Source: Gemmatimonadota bacterium (GTDB lineage: Bacteria; Gemmatimonadota; Gemmatimonadetes; Longimicrobiales; Gaopeijiaceae). From it: a stretch of 64,000 nucleotides of DNA. Shown one piece after another: positions 17,765 to 26,056 of the stretch. How positions within the stretch are numbered: the first letter of the stretch is position 1; each line of letters begins with the position of its first letter. Under the pieces are notes generated by a model. It made no database searches. It saw nothing but the letters and a program-made list of their open reading frames with translations, and was not told the DNA's origin. Made by a program: the position numbers and the translations under genes. Location: contig JAJDXG010000054.1 in NCBI GenBank assembly GCA_022823365.1, forward strand, positions 1 to 64,000, given 5' to 3'.

Positions 17765-18622
17765 GTGGATGAATCGGCGCGGGCACCGGAAACGGAGGGT
17801 GCCGGGCCGGTCCCGCGGCACGGGGCGGAGCCGGACCGATTCCATCGCGTGGCGGTCTTCGGCGGCGTCTACTCCAATCACCTGGCGCTGGCGGCCGCGG
17901 TCGAGGATGCGCGCGCCCGCGGCGCCGAGGCGCTCTTCTGTCTGGGCGATCTGGGGGGCTTCGGGCCAAGTCCGGACAAGGTCTTTCCGGTCCTCCGGCG
18001 CGAGGGGGTGCGGGTGGTGCAGGGCAACTACGACGACTCCATCGGCCGCGGGCTGGACGACTGCCGCTGCGGCTACACCGACCCGCGCGACAATCACTAT
18101 GCCCGGCTGGCGTACGACTACGCGCTCTCCAACACCTCCCCCGAACATCGCCGGTGGCTGTCCGCGCTCCCCCCCGCCATCCGCTTTCGGCTGGGCACGC
18201 TGCAGGTGCTCGCCTGTCACGGCAGCCCGCGTCAGGTCAACGAGTTCCTGTGGGAAACCACCACGCCTTCGCATTTCCTGGCGAAGCTCGCCGCGGACGC
18301 CGGCTGCGATGTGATTCTCGGGGGACACACGGGCATCCACTGGGCCCGGCGGTTCGCGCCCCGGGGGTGGTACGTCAACGCGGGGGCGCTGGGACGTCCG
18401 GCGAACGACGGGCGAACCTGCGTCTGGTATGCTATGGTATCGGCCGGGGGGGACCGGTTGCGCGTCGACTTCGTTCCGGTCCGTTACGATCACGAGGCGC
18501 TGGCCCGCGAGATGGCGGGAGAGGGCATCTGTGAGGAGTTCATCACGACCATTCGCACCGGGTGGTGGACCACCTGCCTGGAGATCCTGCCGGGCAAGGA
18601 GCGCGCGCGCGGGCGCTACTGA
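17765..18622 (+). CDS. Metallophosphoesterase-like protein with altered metal site
   Basis: The 285-residue product shows the calcineurin-like fold pattern: GDLGGFGP (motif II), GNYDD (motif III), CHGSPRQ (motif IV) and GGHTGIH (motif V). Motif I, normally D-x-H in a context such as SDIHSN, reads FGGVYSN, so the metal-binding Asp and His are replaced by Gly and Tyr. Motif V has Gly where the second His of GHTH is expected. Activity as an ordinary phosphatase is therefore doubtful. It starts with GTG, three bases after the radical SAM stop, and is followed 48 bp later by the DAK2-DegV gene. The conserved look of the rest (NEFLWETTTPSHF, TGWWTTCLE) suggests a real subfamily rather than decay. 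Confidence 0.75.
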   Translation: MDESARAPETEGAGPVPRHGAEPDRFHRVAVFGGVYSNHLALAAAVEDARARGAEALFCLGDLGGFGPSPDKVFPVLRREGVRVVQGNYDDSIGRGLDDCRCGYTDPRDNHYARLAYDYALSNTSPEHRRWLSALPPAIRFRLGTLQVLACHGSPRQVNEFLWETTTPSHFLAKLAADAGCDVILGGHTGIHWARRFAPRGWYVNAGALGRPANDGRTCVWYAMVSAGGDRLRVDFVPVRYDHEALAREMAGEGICEEFITTIRTGWWTTCLEILPGKERARGRY

Positions 18623-18670
18623 CGTCAGGCCGGCGGTGCTTCCTTCCGGTACCCGAGCCGAGAGACGCCG

Positions 18671-20494
18671 TTGAGCACGCACATCGCCTACCTGGACGGT
18701 CCGCGCCTGCGCCGTTCGCTGGTAGCGGCCTGCGAGTACACCCGGCAGCAGCGCCAGGAGCTCAACCGCATCAACGTCTTCCCGGTGCCCGACGGCGATA
18801 CCGGCACCAACCTTGCGCTCACGGTCGAAGCCATCGCGGACCGCCTGCGCCGCAACCGGGACCGCGACGTCTCGACCGTCGCCGACCAGGCGGCCGAAGC
18901 GGCGCTGCTCGGCGCGCGCGGCAACAGCGGGATGATGCTGTCGCACTTCCTGCTGGGCTTCGCGGCGCAACTGAAGGGGCGCCGGCGCGTGGGTCCGCGC
19001 GGGTTTGCGGGCGCGCTCGGCGGGGGCATCGAAAACCTGTACGATGCGCTCGACGATCCGGTCGAGGGCACCATTCTGACCGTCATCCGCGATACCGCGA
19101 ACGCCGCGCGCGAGGCCGTCGCCACCGACTTCGTTCCCTACGTCGAGGGACTGGTGTACGCGGCGCGGGAGTCGCTCGAGCGCACGCCTTCGCTGCTCCC
19201 GGTGCTGAAGGAAGCCGGGGTGGTGGATGCGGGCGGGCGCGGCTTCGTGCACATGCTGGAGGGCGTGCTCCTGCTCATCAACGGCGACCCCATCGTGGCC
19301 GGGGACGAGACGGACTACTCGAACGCCCCCGCGGCGGTCGCGGAAATCGAGTACCCGGACGACGACGAGCAGTACCGCTACTGCACCGAGGCGCTGGTGT
19401 GGGGCGAGCGGCTGCCGGCGTCGGCGGTGGTGCGCGAGGAACTGCGCCGCCACGGGGACTCGATCATCGTGGTCTGCTCGGACACCCTGCTGAAGGTGCA
19501 CATCCACACCGACGGCCCCGAAGGCGTCTTCTCCTATCTCCGCACCCTGGGGCGGCTGGCCACGAAGAAGGCCGAGGACATGCGCGCGCAGCACGCGGCG
19601 GCCCGTCACGGCGGCGGGGGCCACCGGAGCCTGGTGCGGCGGCCGTTCGCGGTCGTGACCGACAGCGGCAACGACCTTCCCGAGGAAATCATCCGGGCGC
19701 ACGGCATCCACGTGGTCCCGGCCATCCTGGTGGACGGGGGCCGGCCCCTGCGCGACGGCGTCGACATCACCGCCGACGACTTCCACGAGAAGATGCGCGA
19801 CGCCAGCGGCGAACTCCCCACCACCTCCCAGCCACCGCCGCAGGCCTTCGTGGACGGGTTCACCCGGGCCGCCGAGGACGGGGACCGCATCCTGGGCGTG
19901 CTGCTGGGCAGCGGCGTGTCCGGCACCTTCGGATCGGCGGAGGCAGCGGCGCGCACCTTCGACGGGGTGCCGGTGCACCTCTTCGATTCGCGCGGTGTGT
20001 CCGTGCTCGAGGGGCTGATGGTGCTCAAGGCGGCCGAGCTGTCCGAGAGCGGGATGTCCGCCGGGGAGATTCTGGCCGAGCTCGCCCGGGTGCGTGACCA
20101 GTCGGGCATCTTCGCCACCGTGGACACCTTCGACCGCCTGCTGCATTCCGGCCGCGTGGGGAAGGGGCAGGCGTGGGTCGGAGGCATGCTGGGCGTGAAG
20201 CCCATCCTGTCGCTGACCGATGAAGGGAAGGTCGGTCCGGTCGGCAAGGTGATCGGCCGGAGAAAGGTCCTGCCCGCGGTGCTGGGGCTCCTGGAAGACC
20301 GCATCCCGGCCGGCGCGAAGAAGCTCCGCTTCGGCGTGGTGCACGTCGGGTATCCGGAGATCATCGAGAAGGTGTCGGCCGCCCTGCGGACGCGCTACGG
20401 CGACGTCGACATCCTCACCGGGCCCGCGGCACCGATCTTCGCCACCCACGTGGGGCTGGGCGCCTGGTGCCTGGCCTACATGGTGGAGGACTAG
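18671..20494 (+). CDS. DAK2-DegV fusion (FakA-FakB-like fatty acid kinase)
   Basis: This 607-residue protein joins two parts usually made as separate proteins. Residues 1-200 form a DAK2 nucleotide-binding domain with the metal motif VPDGDTGTN and GARGNSGMMLS. A FakA-like middle region follows (DAGGRGFVHMLEG, KVHIHTDGPEGVF). From about residue 315 there is a DegV/FakB lipid-binding domain (AVVTDSGNDLP, LPTTSQPPP, GSGVSGTFGSA, HSGRVGKGQAWVGGMLGVKPIL). In fatty acid kinase, FakB presents a bound fatty acid that FakA phosphorylates, feeding exogenous acyl chains to phospholipid synthesis. Start is TTG 18671. The gene is third in a tight cluster with the radical SAM and phosphoesterase-like genes. 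Confidence 0.88.
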   Translation: MSTHIAYLDGPRLRRSLVAACEYTRQQRQELNRINVFPVPDGDTGTNLALTVEAIADRLRRNRDRDVSTVADQAAEAALLGARGNSGMMLSHFLLGFAAQLKGRRRVGPRGFAGALGGGIENLYDALDDPVEGTILTVIRDTANAAREAVATDFVPYVEGLVYAARESLERTPSLLPVLKEAGVVDAGGRGFVHMLEGVLLLINGDPIVAGDETDYSNAPAAVAEIEYPDDDEQYRYCTEALVWGERLPASAVVREELRRHGDSIIVVCSDTLLKVHIHTDGPEGVFSYLRTLGRLATKKAEDMRAQHAAARHGGGGHRSLVRRPFAVVTDSGNDLPEEIIRAHGIHVVPAILVDGGRPLRDGVDITADDFHEKMRDASGELPTTSQPPPQAFVDGFTRAAEDGDRILGVLLGSGVSGTFGSAEAAARTFDGVPVHLFDSRGVSVLEGLMVLKAAELSESGMSAGEILAELARVRDQSGIFATVDTFDRLLHSGRVGKGQAWVGGMLGVKPILSLTDEGKVGPVGKVIGRRKVLPAVLGLLEDRIPAGAKKLRFGVVHVGYPEIIEKVSAALRTRYGDVDILTGPAAPIFATHVGLGAWCLAYMVED

Positions 20495-20571
20495 AACCGG
20501 CAACTCCGGATCGGCCGCGGCGGCGGCCATCCCCGGCCGGATTCCCCCACCCGGCGCTTCGGCGGGGATGC

Positions 20572-20670
20572 CCGTTACCCGCGCGTTACCTCCCCCATCC
20601 TGACGCGTTACCTCCCCTATTCTGACGCGTTACACGCCCTATCCTGCCGCGTTACACGCCCTCCTTAGGT
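20572..20670 (+). promoter_or_regulatory. Phased direct-repeat array, candidate PhoB-type operator
   Basis: The hexamer CGTTAC occurs at 20573, 20584, 20606, 20628 and 20650, all at multiples of 11 bp. From 20583 to 20670 the sequence is a 22-bp tandem repeat in four units (GCGTTAC followed by C/ACnCCC and CTATCCTGAC-like bases). Direct repeats at 11-bp spacing are the pattern bound by PhoB-family regulators. The array lies 120 bp upstream of the TonB receptor start, and a phoB-phoR pair is encoded downstream in the same locus. Binding is inferred, not shown. Confidence 0.6.
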
Positions 20671-20789
20671 TCCGTTCAGCACCGATGGACCGGGTCTCCG
20701 CGCCCGGCGCTCATCCGCACCTGCAGGCCTGCCCTGCACAACCTTTCGCCCCGCGAGGCCGCCTCGCGGGACCCTCTCTCGGAGATGCG

Positions 20790-23600
20790 ATGTTTCGAAG
20801 GGTAATCACCATCCTCGCGTGCCTCTCGGCACCGTCCGGGCTGGCCGCCCAGGGGCCCGCCAACGGGGAATACGGCCGCATCACAGGTCACGTCTTCAGC
20901 ACCCGGACCGGCGACGCGCTGCCCAGCGTACAGGTCTTCATCGTCGGAACCGGAATCGGCACGCTTACTTCGCCGGACGGCCGTTTCGTCCTCAGAAACG
21001 TGCCCACCGGGACGCACAGCCTCCAGACCGAGATGATCGGATACGGGTCCAAGATCATTTCGGATGTGCTGGTGGATAACGGCGAGCCCATCGTGGTCGA
21101 CATCACCCTCGACCCGGAGGCGATCGAGCTCGATGGCCTCACGGTCTCGGTGGAGGCCGAGCGCGGGAACACCGCGGCCCTGCTGGTCGAGCGCCGCCGC
21201 GCCGCGGTCGTCGTCGACGCCATCGGCCAGGACCAGATCTCGCGCTCCCCGGACGGGGACGCGGGGGCCGTGCTGAAACGCGTGCCCGGCGTCTCCCTGG
21301 TGGACGGCAAGTACGCCTTCGTGCGCGGTCTGGGCGAGCGCTACAGCGCCACCACACTGAACGGCACCCGGCTCGCGTCGCCGGTTCCCGACAAGAAGGT
21401 CATCCCGCTCGACGTCATTCCTTCGGGGATGCTCGAGAGCATCGTCACGGCCAAGACCTATTCCCCCGACCAGCCCGGCGACTACTCGGGCGGTCTGGTG
21501 CAAATGCGCACCAAGGACTTTCCGACGTCGCGCATCTTCTCGATCAGCGCGAGCAGCGGCTGGAACTCGGTGACCACCTTCAAGGACGGCCTGGGCTACA
21601 CCGGCGGATCACTGGACTTCCTGGGTCTCGACGACGGAACCCGTGACCTGCCCTCCGCCATCCCCACGGATGCCGCCGTCCGCTATTCCCGAAACGGCCT
21701 GAGCCGCAACGACCTCGCGACCATCGGCCAGAGCTTCGGCGGCGACTGGGGGCCGACGCCCATCACACTGTCGCCCGACCAGAGCTTCAGCGCTTCCCTG
21801 GGCGACGAACTCGATCTGTTCGGCCGCTCGTTCGGCTTCCTCGCTTCGGTGTCCCAGTCGCGCAACTACTCGCAGCAGGCGGACCTGGTTGAACGCGTCT
21901 TCGCGACCGGCGGAGGGGCCGACGAACCCGAGGTGGACTACGCCGGCGACTTCACCACCGCATCCGCCTCCATCGGCGGGCTGATGAACCTGTCCTACGA
22001 GCTGGCGCCGGCTCACACGATCCGCGCCAACCTCGTATACAACCGTCTCGCGGACGACGAGTCGAGGTCGCTGGAAGGCTACAACCTCGACTCCGGCACG
22101 GACCAGCTCAACACCCGCATCCGCTACGTCTCGCAGACGCTCACCAACGCCCAGCTGGAGGGCACGCACGTACTTCAGGGACTTGGCGGGTCGTCGTTCA
22201 AGTGGCGCAGCACCTACACGCGCGCGGAGCGCTACGAGCCCAACACCCGCGAGGTACTCTATCGCGCCTCGGGCGGCACCTTCATCTACGACGACTTCAT
22301 CCAGAGCGGCAGCGTCTTCCACCAGGACATGCTGGACGACGGGCTGAGTGGAGGGGCGGACATGGAGGTGCCCTTCCAGATGCGTGCCCTGCCCGCCTCC
22401 ATCCGCTTCGGTGTGAGCAGCGACCGCCGCCAGCGCGACAACTTCTCCCGCCGCTTCCGCTTCCGTCCGCGGCGCGGCGGTGACATCAACAGCAGCGTGC
22501 TGGCGCTTCCGCCGAACGAGTTGCTTGCCCCGCAGTACATCTCCCCGACCGGGTTCGAGATCCAGGAGGCCACCTTCCGCGCGGACAATTACGACGCGGA
22601 GGAGATCGTCGACGCCGGCTATCTGATGATGGACGCGGAGATTCTCCCCCGGCTCAGGCTCGTGGGCGGGGCGCGCGTCGAGCGGACGCGGCAGGTCGTG
22701 ACGCCCCAGGATCTCTTTCCGGTCCCCGGACTGGAGCCGCTGGTGGGCGCGGACGTCAACGAGACCCAGTGGCTGCCCGCGATCAACCTCACCTACGAGG
22801 TGAGCGACGCAACCAACTTCCGGGCCAGCGTTTCCCAGACCCTGGCGCGGCCCCAACTGCGCGAGCTGGCGCCGTTTTCCTTCGCCGACTACGCCGGCGG
22901 CTATCTGGTGGTGGGCAACCCGGAGCTCACCGTCTCGCGCATCCGCAACTTCGATCTGCGCTGGGAGTGGTTCTTCGAGCCCGGCGCGCTGATCGCGGTC
23001 AGCGGGTTCTACAAGCAGTTCCACAATCCCATCGAGGCGCTCACCTTCCCTTCCACCGAACTCATTCGCAGCTGGGTGAACGCGCCCGACGCAAACAACT
23101 ACGGCACGGAGATCGAACTGCGCACCGGTCTGGCCTTCCTGTCCGAATCGCTGGAGAGCTTCTCGCTCAACAGCAACCTGACGCTGGTGAACTCGACGGT
23201 CGCGACGGGCGGAACGGCGCGGATCTACCTCCAGGGCTCCGGGCCGACCGATCTCGCGGTCGTCGACCGCAAACGCGGCCTTCAGGGACAATCGCCCTAC
23301 ATGGTCAACTTCAGTCTCGCCTATGCGTCGAGGTCGGAAGACATCCGCGCCTCGGTCTTCTACAACCGGTTCGGCCGGCGCATCGACGCCATCGGCGGGC
23401 AGGCCACGCCCGACATCTACGAGGAAGCGCGCGGGACCATGGACGCCGTCCTCGAACAGAGGCTGTCCGGCGATTTCTCGATGAAGCTGTCTCTGACGCG
23501 CCTGTTGGGGAACGTGGTCCAGTTCACTCAGGGCGACGGCACGGTTCGTCAATACGACACCGGCCGCAGAGTTTCGCTTTCCGTGCGCTGGGGGAGCTGA
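20790..23600 (+). CDS. TonB-dependent outer-membrane receptor with carboxypeptidase-like N-terminal domain
   Basis: The product is 936 residues. Start ATG 20790 follows GGAG; a signal peptide (ILACLSAPSGLAAQ) leads to a CarboxypepD_reg-like domain (ITGHVFSTRTGDALPSVQVFIVG), a plug domain (GAVLKRVPGVSLVDGKYAFVRGLGERYSATTLNG split over nt 21270-21365) and a long beta-barrel ending in Ser with no stop-proximal anomaly. It imports a ligand through the outer membrane with TonB/ExbBD energy. It differs from the SusC-type receptors in this window. It is followed 110 bp later by a surface lipoprotein, and the locus ends with phoB-phoR. Together with the 11-bp phased array upstream, this suggests phosphate-controlled uptake of a phosphorus source (inference). 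Confidence 0.88.
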   Translation: MFRRVITILACLSAPSGLAAQGPANGEYGRITGHVFSTRTGDALPSVQVFIVGTGIGTLTSPDGRFVLRNVPTGTHSLQTEMIGYGSKIISDVLVDNGEPIVVDITLDPEAIELDGLTVSVEAERGNTAALLVERRRAAVVVDAIGQDQISRSPDGDAGAVLKRVPGVSLVDGKYAFVRGLGERYSATTLNGTRLASPVPDKKVIPLDVIPSGMLESIVTAKTYSPDQPGDYSGGLVQMRTKDFPTSRIFSISASSGWNSVTTFKDGLGYTGGSLDFLGLDDGTRDLPSAIPTDAAVRYSRNGLSRNDLATIGQSFGGDWGPTPITLSPDQSFSASLGDELDLFGRSFGFLASVSQSRNYSQQADLVERVFATGGGADEPEVDYAGDFTTASASIGGLMNLSYELAPAHTIRANLVYNRLADDESRSLEGYNLDSGTDQLNTRIRYVSQTLTNAQLEGTHVLQGLGGSSFKWRSTYTRAERYEPNTREVLYRASGGTFIYDDFIQSGSVFHQDMLDDGLSGGADMEVPFQMRALPASIRFGVSSDRRQRDNFSRRFRFRPRRGGDINSSVLALPPNELLAPQYISPTGFEIQEATFRADNYDAEEIVDAGYLMMDAEILPRLRLVGGARVERTRQVVTPQDLFPVPGLEPLVGADVNETQWLPAINLTYEVSDATNFRASVSQTLARPQLRELAPFSFADYAGGYLVVGNPELTVSRIRNFDLRWEWFFEPGALIAVSGFYKQFHNPIEALTFPSTELIRSWVNAPDANNYGTEIELRTGLAFLSESLESFSLNSNLTLVNSTVATGGTARIYLQGSGPTDLAVVDRKRGLQGQSPYMVNFSLAYASRSEDIRASVFYNRFGRRIDAIGGQATPDIYEEARGTMDAVLEQRLSGDFSMKLSLTRLLGNVVQFTQGDGTVRQYDTGRRVSLSVRWGS

Positions 23601-23710
23601 CGCAGCTCACTCCAAAATGAACGCTTCAATCACAAAGCCCTCTGGCGAGGGCCACAGGGGAGGACTGTGCCTCCGCCCCACCCACTTCCCTCCACAGGAG
23701 AAACCCGAGG

Positions 23711-25405
23711 ATGTCGCAATCGAAGAGACTGTTCCTGCTGATGGCACTTCTTGCCGGACCGGTTCTGCTCGTCGGATGTGGCGACGACGAGCCGACCCCC
23801 GTCGCACCGCCGCCGCCCGAGCCTCCGCCGGCGCCGGCCGCGCCTTCCACGCCGACCAACGTGCAGGCCGCGCTCGACATGGCGACGCATCACGTCACCG
23901 TGACCTGGACCGCCGCCGCGAACGCGACCACCTATACCTTGGAGCGAAACCTGGTCGGAAGCGGCGAGGGGTTCGGGCAGCTGCAGACCGGCATCAGCGG
24001 CACCTCGTACGTGGACGAGAATGCGCCCTTCGGCACCCTGCAGTACCGGGTCATCGCGGTCGGCGCGGGGGGCTCCTCCGGGGCGAGTGACCCGGCCGAG
24101 GTGGTCAACGAGCAGATGATGGCGCCCATGGGGACGCTCTCGACCCGGGTCGGCCCCGGGGAGATCCGCACCCTGTCCGCGGACACGGTCTATACGCTCC
24201 AGGGGGTGGTTACGGTCGAGGATGGTGGCGAGCTGCACATCCCGGCCGGCACCCACATCTACGGGTCCGCCGAAGTACAGCCCAGCGCGCTGATCGTCCG
24301 GGCGGGCGGCAAGCTCTTCTCGGAAGGCACCGAGGAAGATCCGGTCGTCTTCACCAGCTCGAATCCGCCGGAGGAGAGGAGCAAGGGTGACTGGGGCGGC
24401 ATCGTCCTGAACGGCCGTTCGCTCTGCAACTTCCCCGCGGGCGACTGCGTGGGTGAAGGCAGCTCGGGGCAGTACGGCGGCACCGACCGCAACGACAACT
24501 CCGGCACCATCGTGTACACGCGCATCGAGTATGCGGGGTTCGAGGTCAGCTTCGGCAACGAGCTCAACGCGCTCACCATGAACGGCGTGGGCGACGGCAC
24601 CACCATCCACCACGTGCAGACGCACGCGGGATCGGACGACGGCTTCGAGTGGTTCGGAGGGACCGTCAACACCCACCACCTCCTGGCGACCGACATTTCG
24701 GACGACTCGTTCGACTACTCCACCGGCTTCCAGGGCATGGGACAGTTCTGGCTCGCCCAGCAGGATCCGGATGACGGCGACAACGGCTTCGAGGTGGATG
24801 GAAACGAGGACGACTACAACGCCGAGCCCTTCACCGTCCCGCTGCTTGTCAACGTGACCCTGATCGGCAAGGGTCCGAACGGCGAGGGCGGCACCGAAGG
24901 CGAGTCCGTCGACGGCTTCAGGCTCCGTCGCGGCACCGGTGGCCACATCGTCAACGCGCTCGTCATCGGCTTCGGTGGCGACGGGCTCGACATCGACAAC
25001 CCACCGACCGCCCAAAGGATTGCGGACGGGCTTTTCAGCATCAGGAACTCGATCATCGCACTGAACGCGGATGCCTTCGAGGACCCTGAGGAGGGCATTG
25101 ACGAAGAGGCGATCTTCAACACCGAGGGCTGGGGGAACCGGGTCGGCGTGGATCCGATGCTCGGCGATCCCTTCGACCGGGAGCATCCCGACTTCCAGCC
25201 GCAGGCGGGCTCTCCCGCGCTGGAAGGCGCCGCCAGCCTGGTGGAACTCGCGCCTCTCCTCACGACGCTGCCCCCCGAACTGCAGCAACAGTTCGCTACC
25301 GCGGCGACCTTCTTCGATCTCACTGCAGTCTATGTCGGCGCGGTCGGTCCGGACCACGACTGGACCCAGGAGCACTGGACCCGCTTCGGCGCACATGACC
25401 ACTGA
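23711..25405 (+). CDS. Surface lipoprotein with FN3-like and beta-helix-like regions
   Basis: The 564-residue product starts at ATG 23711 and has a lipobox (GPVLLVGC) followed by a Pro-rich linker. Residues about 42-130 look like a fibronectin type III domain (PTNVQAALDM, VTVTWTAAANATTYTLERN). The remainder is Gly- and Asn-rich with beta-helix character (GELHIPAGTHIYG, GDWGGIVLNGRS, TIVYTRIEYAGFE). It lies directly after the TonB receptor, as in known receptor plus surface-lipoprotein pairs, and may capture ligand for it. It ends 16 bp before a strong hairpin. No catalytic motif is recognised. Confidence 0.75.
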   Translation: MSQSKRLFLLMALLAGPVLLVGCGDDEPTPVAPPPPEPPPAPAAPSTPTNVQAALDMATHHVTVTWTAAANATTYTLERNLVGSGEGFGQLQTGISGTSYVDENAPFGTLQYRVIAVGAGGSSGASDPAEVVNEQMMAPMGTLSTRVGPGEIRTLSADTVYTLQGVVTVEDGGELHIPAGTHIYGSAEVQPSALIVRAGGKLFSEGTEEDPVVFTSSNPPEERSKGDWGGIVLNGRSLCNFPAGDCVGEGSSGQYGGTDRNDNSGTIVYTRIEYAGFEVSFGNELNALTMNGVGDGTTIHHVQTHAGSDDGFEWFGGTVNTHHLLATDISDDSFDYSTGFQGMGQFWLAQQDPDDGDNGFEVDGNEDDYNAEPFTVPLLVNVTLIGKGPNGEGGTEGESVDGFRLRRGTGGHIVNALVIGFGGDGLDIDNPPTAQRIADGLFSIRNSIIALNADAFEDPEEGIDEEAIFNTEGWGNRVGVDPMLGDPFDREHPDFQPQAGSPALEGAASLVELAPLLTTLPPELQQQFATAATFFDLTAVYVGAVGPDHDWTQEHWTRFGAHDH

Positions 25406-25420
25406 GTACGTGCGCGGCGC

Positions 25421-25461
25421 GGCGACCTCCGGAGGGGATGGTCTCCCTTCCGGAGGTCGCC
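25421..25461 (+). terminator. Strong hairpin after the surface lipoprotein gene
   Basis: A perfect 13-bp inverted repeat (GGCGACCTCCGGA at 25421-25433 and its complement at 25449-25461) encloses a 15-base loop. No T-tract follows. It likely ends or attenuates transcription from the receptor-lipoprotein pair before the next lipoprotein and phoB. Confidence 0.6.
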
Positions 25462-25505
25462 ATTGTCCGCATATCCGATACTGCCATAGAGAATAACGTC
25501 TGCGA

Positions 25506-26045
25506 ATGCCTCCCAAACCCAACCTGATCCCCGCGTGCCTGCTCGCCTGTCTGCTCGGAACCGGCTGCGACAGGACCCAGCCCCTCGGTGAACTTGCGTT
25601 TCCGGGCTCCGCGTCGTCCGTGGAGGTGCTTGCCCGCGATGCGCTGCGCGGCCTCTCCGCCTCGGACGCCATCCTGCTCGAGCAACTCCGCCTGACAGAA
25701 GCCGAACACAACGAGGTCGTATGGCCCGAGCTTCCCGCGTCGGCACCGGAGATCGGCTTTCCCGTCGATTACGCCTGGCGAAACATCCAGTTGCGCAACG
25801 AGTCGGCGCTCGAACGGGTGGCCGGCTGGTATCGATCGAACCGGGTGCGCTACCACGTCACCGAATGCAGGGGCGAAACGCAGGCGTTCGCGACCTTCCG
25901 GGTCCACACCGATTGCTGGGTCCTCTTCCTCACGACCCGGGGAGAGCTTCTCGAAGCTCAGCTCTTCAAGGACGTGCTGGAGCGCGACGGCGGCTTCAAG
26001 GTCTTCCGCTACTACGACGAGCTTCCGAGGCGCGCGCGTCTGTAG
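25506..26045 (+). CDS. Small lipoprotein of unknown function
   Basis: The product has 179 residues with a lipobox (LLACLLGTGC). I do not recognise the family. The mature part is mixed alpha/beta with two cysteines (TECRGE and HTDCWVLF) that may form a disulfide, and a C-terminal stretch FKVFRYYDELPRRARL. It sits between the TonB receptor-lipoprotein pair and phoB, with its stop only 11 bp before the phoB start. It could therefore be a periplasmic partner of PhoR or of the uptake system, but nothing in the sequence proves either. Confidence 0.7.
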   Translation: MPPKPNLIPACLLACLLGTGCDRTQPLGELAFPGSASSVEVLARDALRGLSASDAILLEQLRLTEAEHNEVVWPELPASAPEIGFPVDYAWRNIQLRNESALERVAGWYRSNRVRYHVTECRGETQAFATFRVHTDCWVLFLTTRGELLEAQLFKDVLERDGGFKVFRYYDELPRRARL

Positions 26046-26056
26046 TACGATGAAGT

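Noticed and set aside
16880-20530. 1216-residue open frame on the minus strand
   Set aside because: It lies antisense to three well-supported genes (radical SAM, phosphoesterase-like, DAK2-DegV), has a His/Gln/Arg-rich composition and no domain. Long antisense frames are expected at this GC content.
20583-20670. CRISPR-like or plasmid iteron reading of the 22-bp repeats
   Set aside because: No spacers, no replication gene; the 11-bp phasing upstream of a phoBR-linked gene favours an operator.
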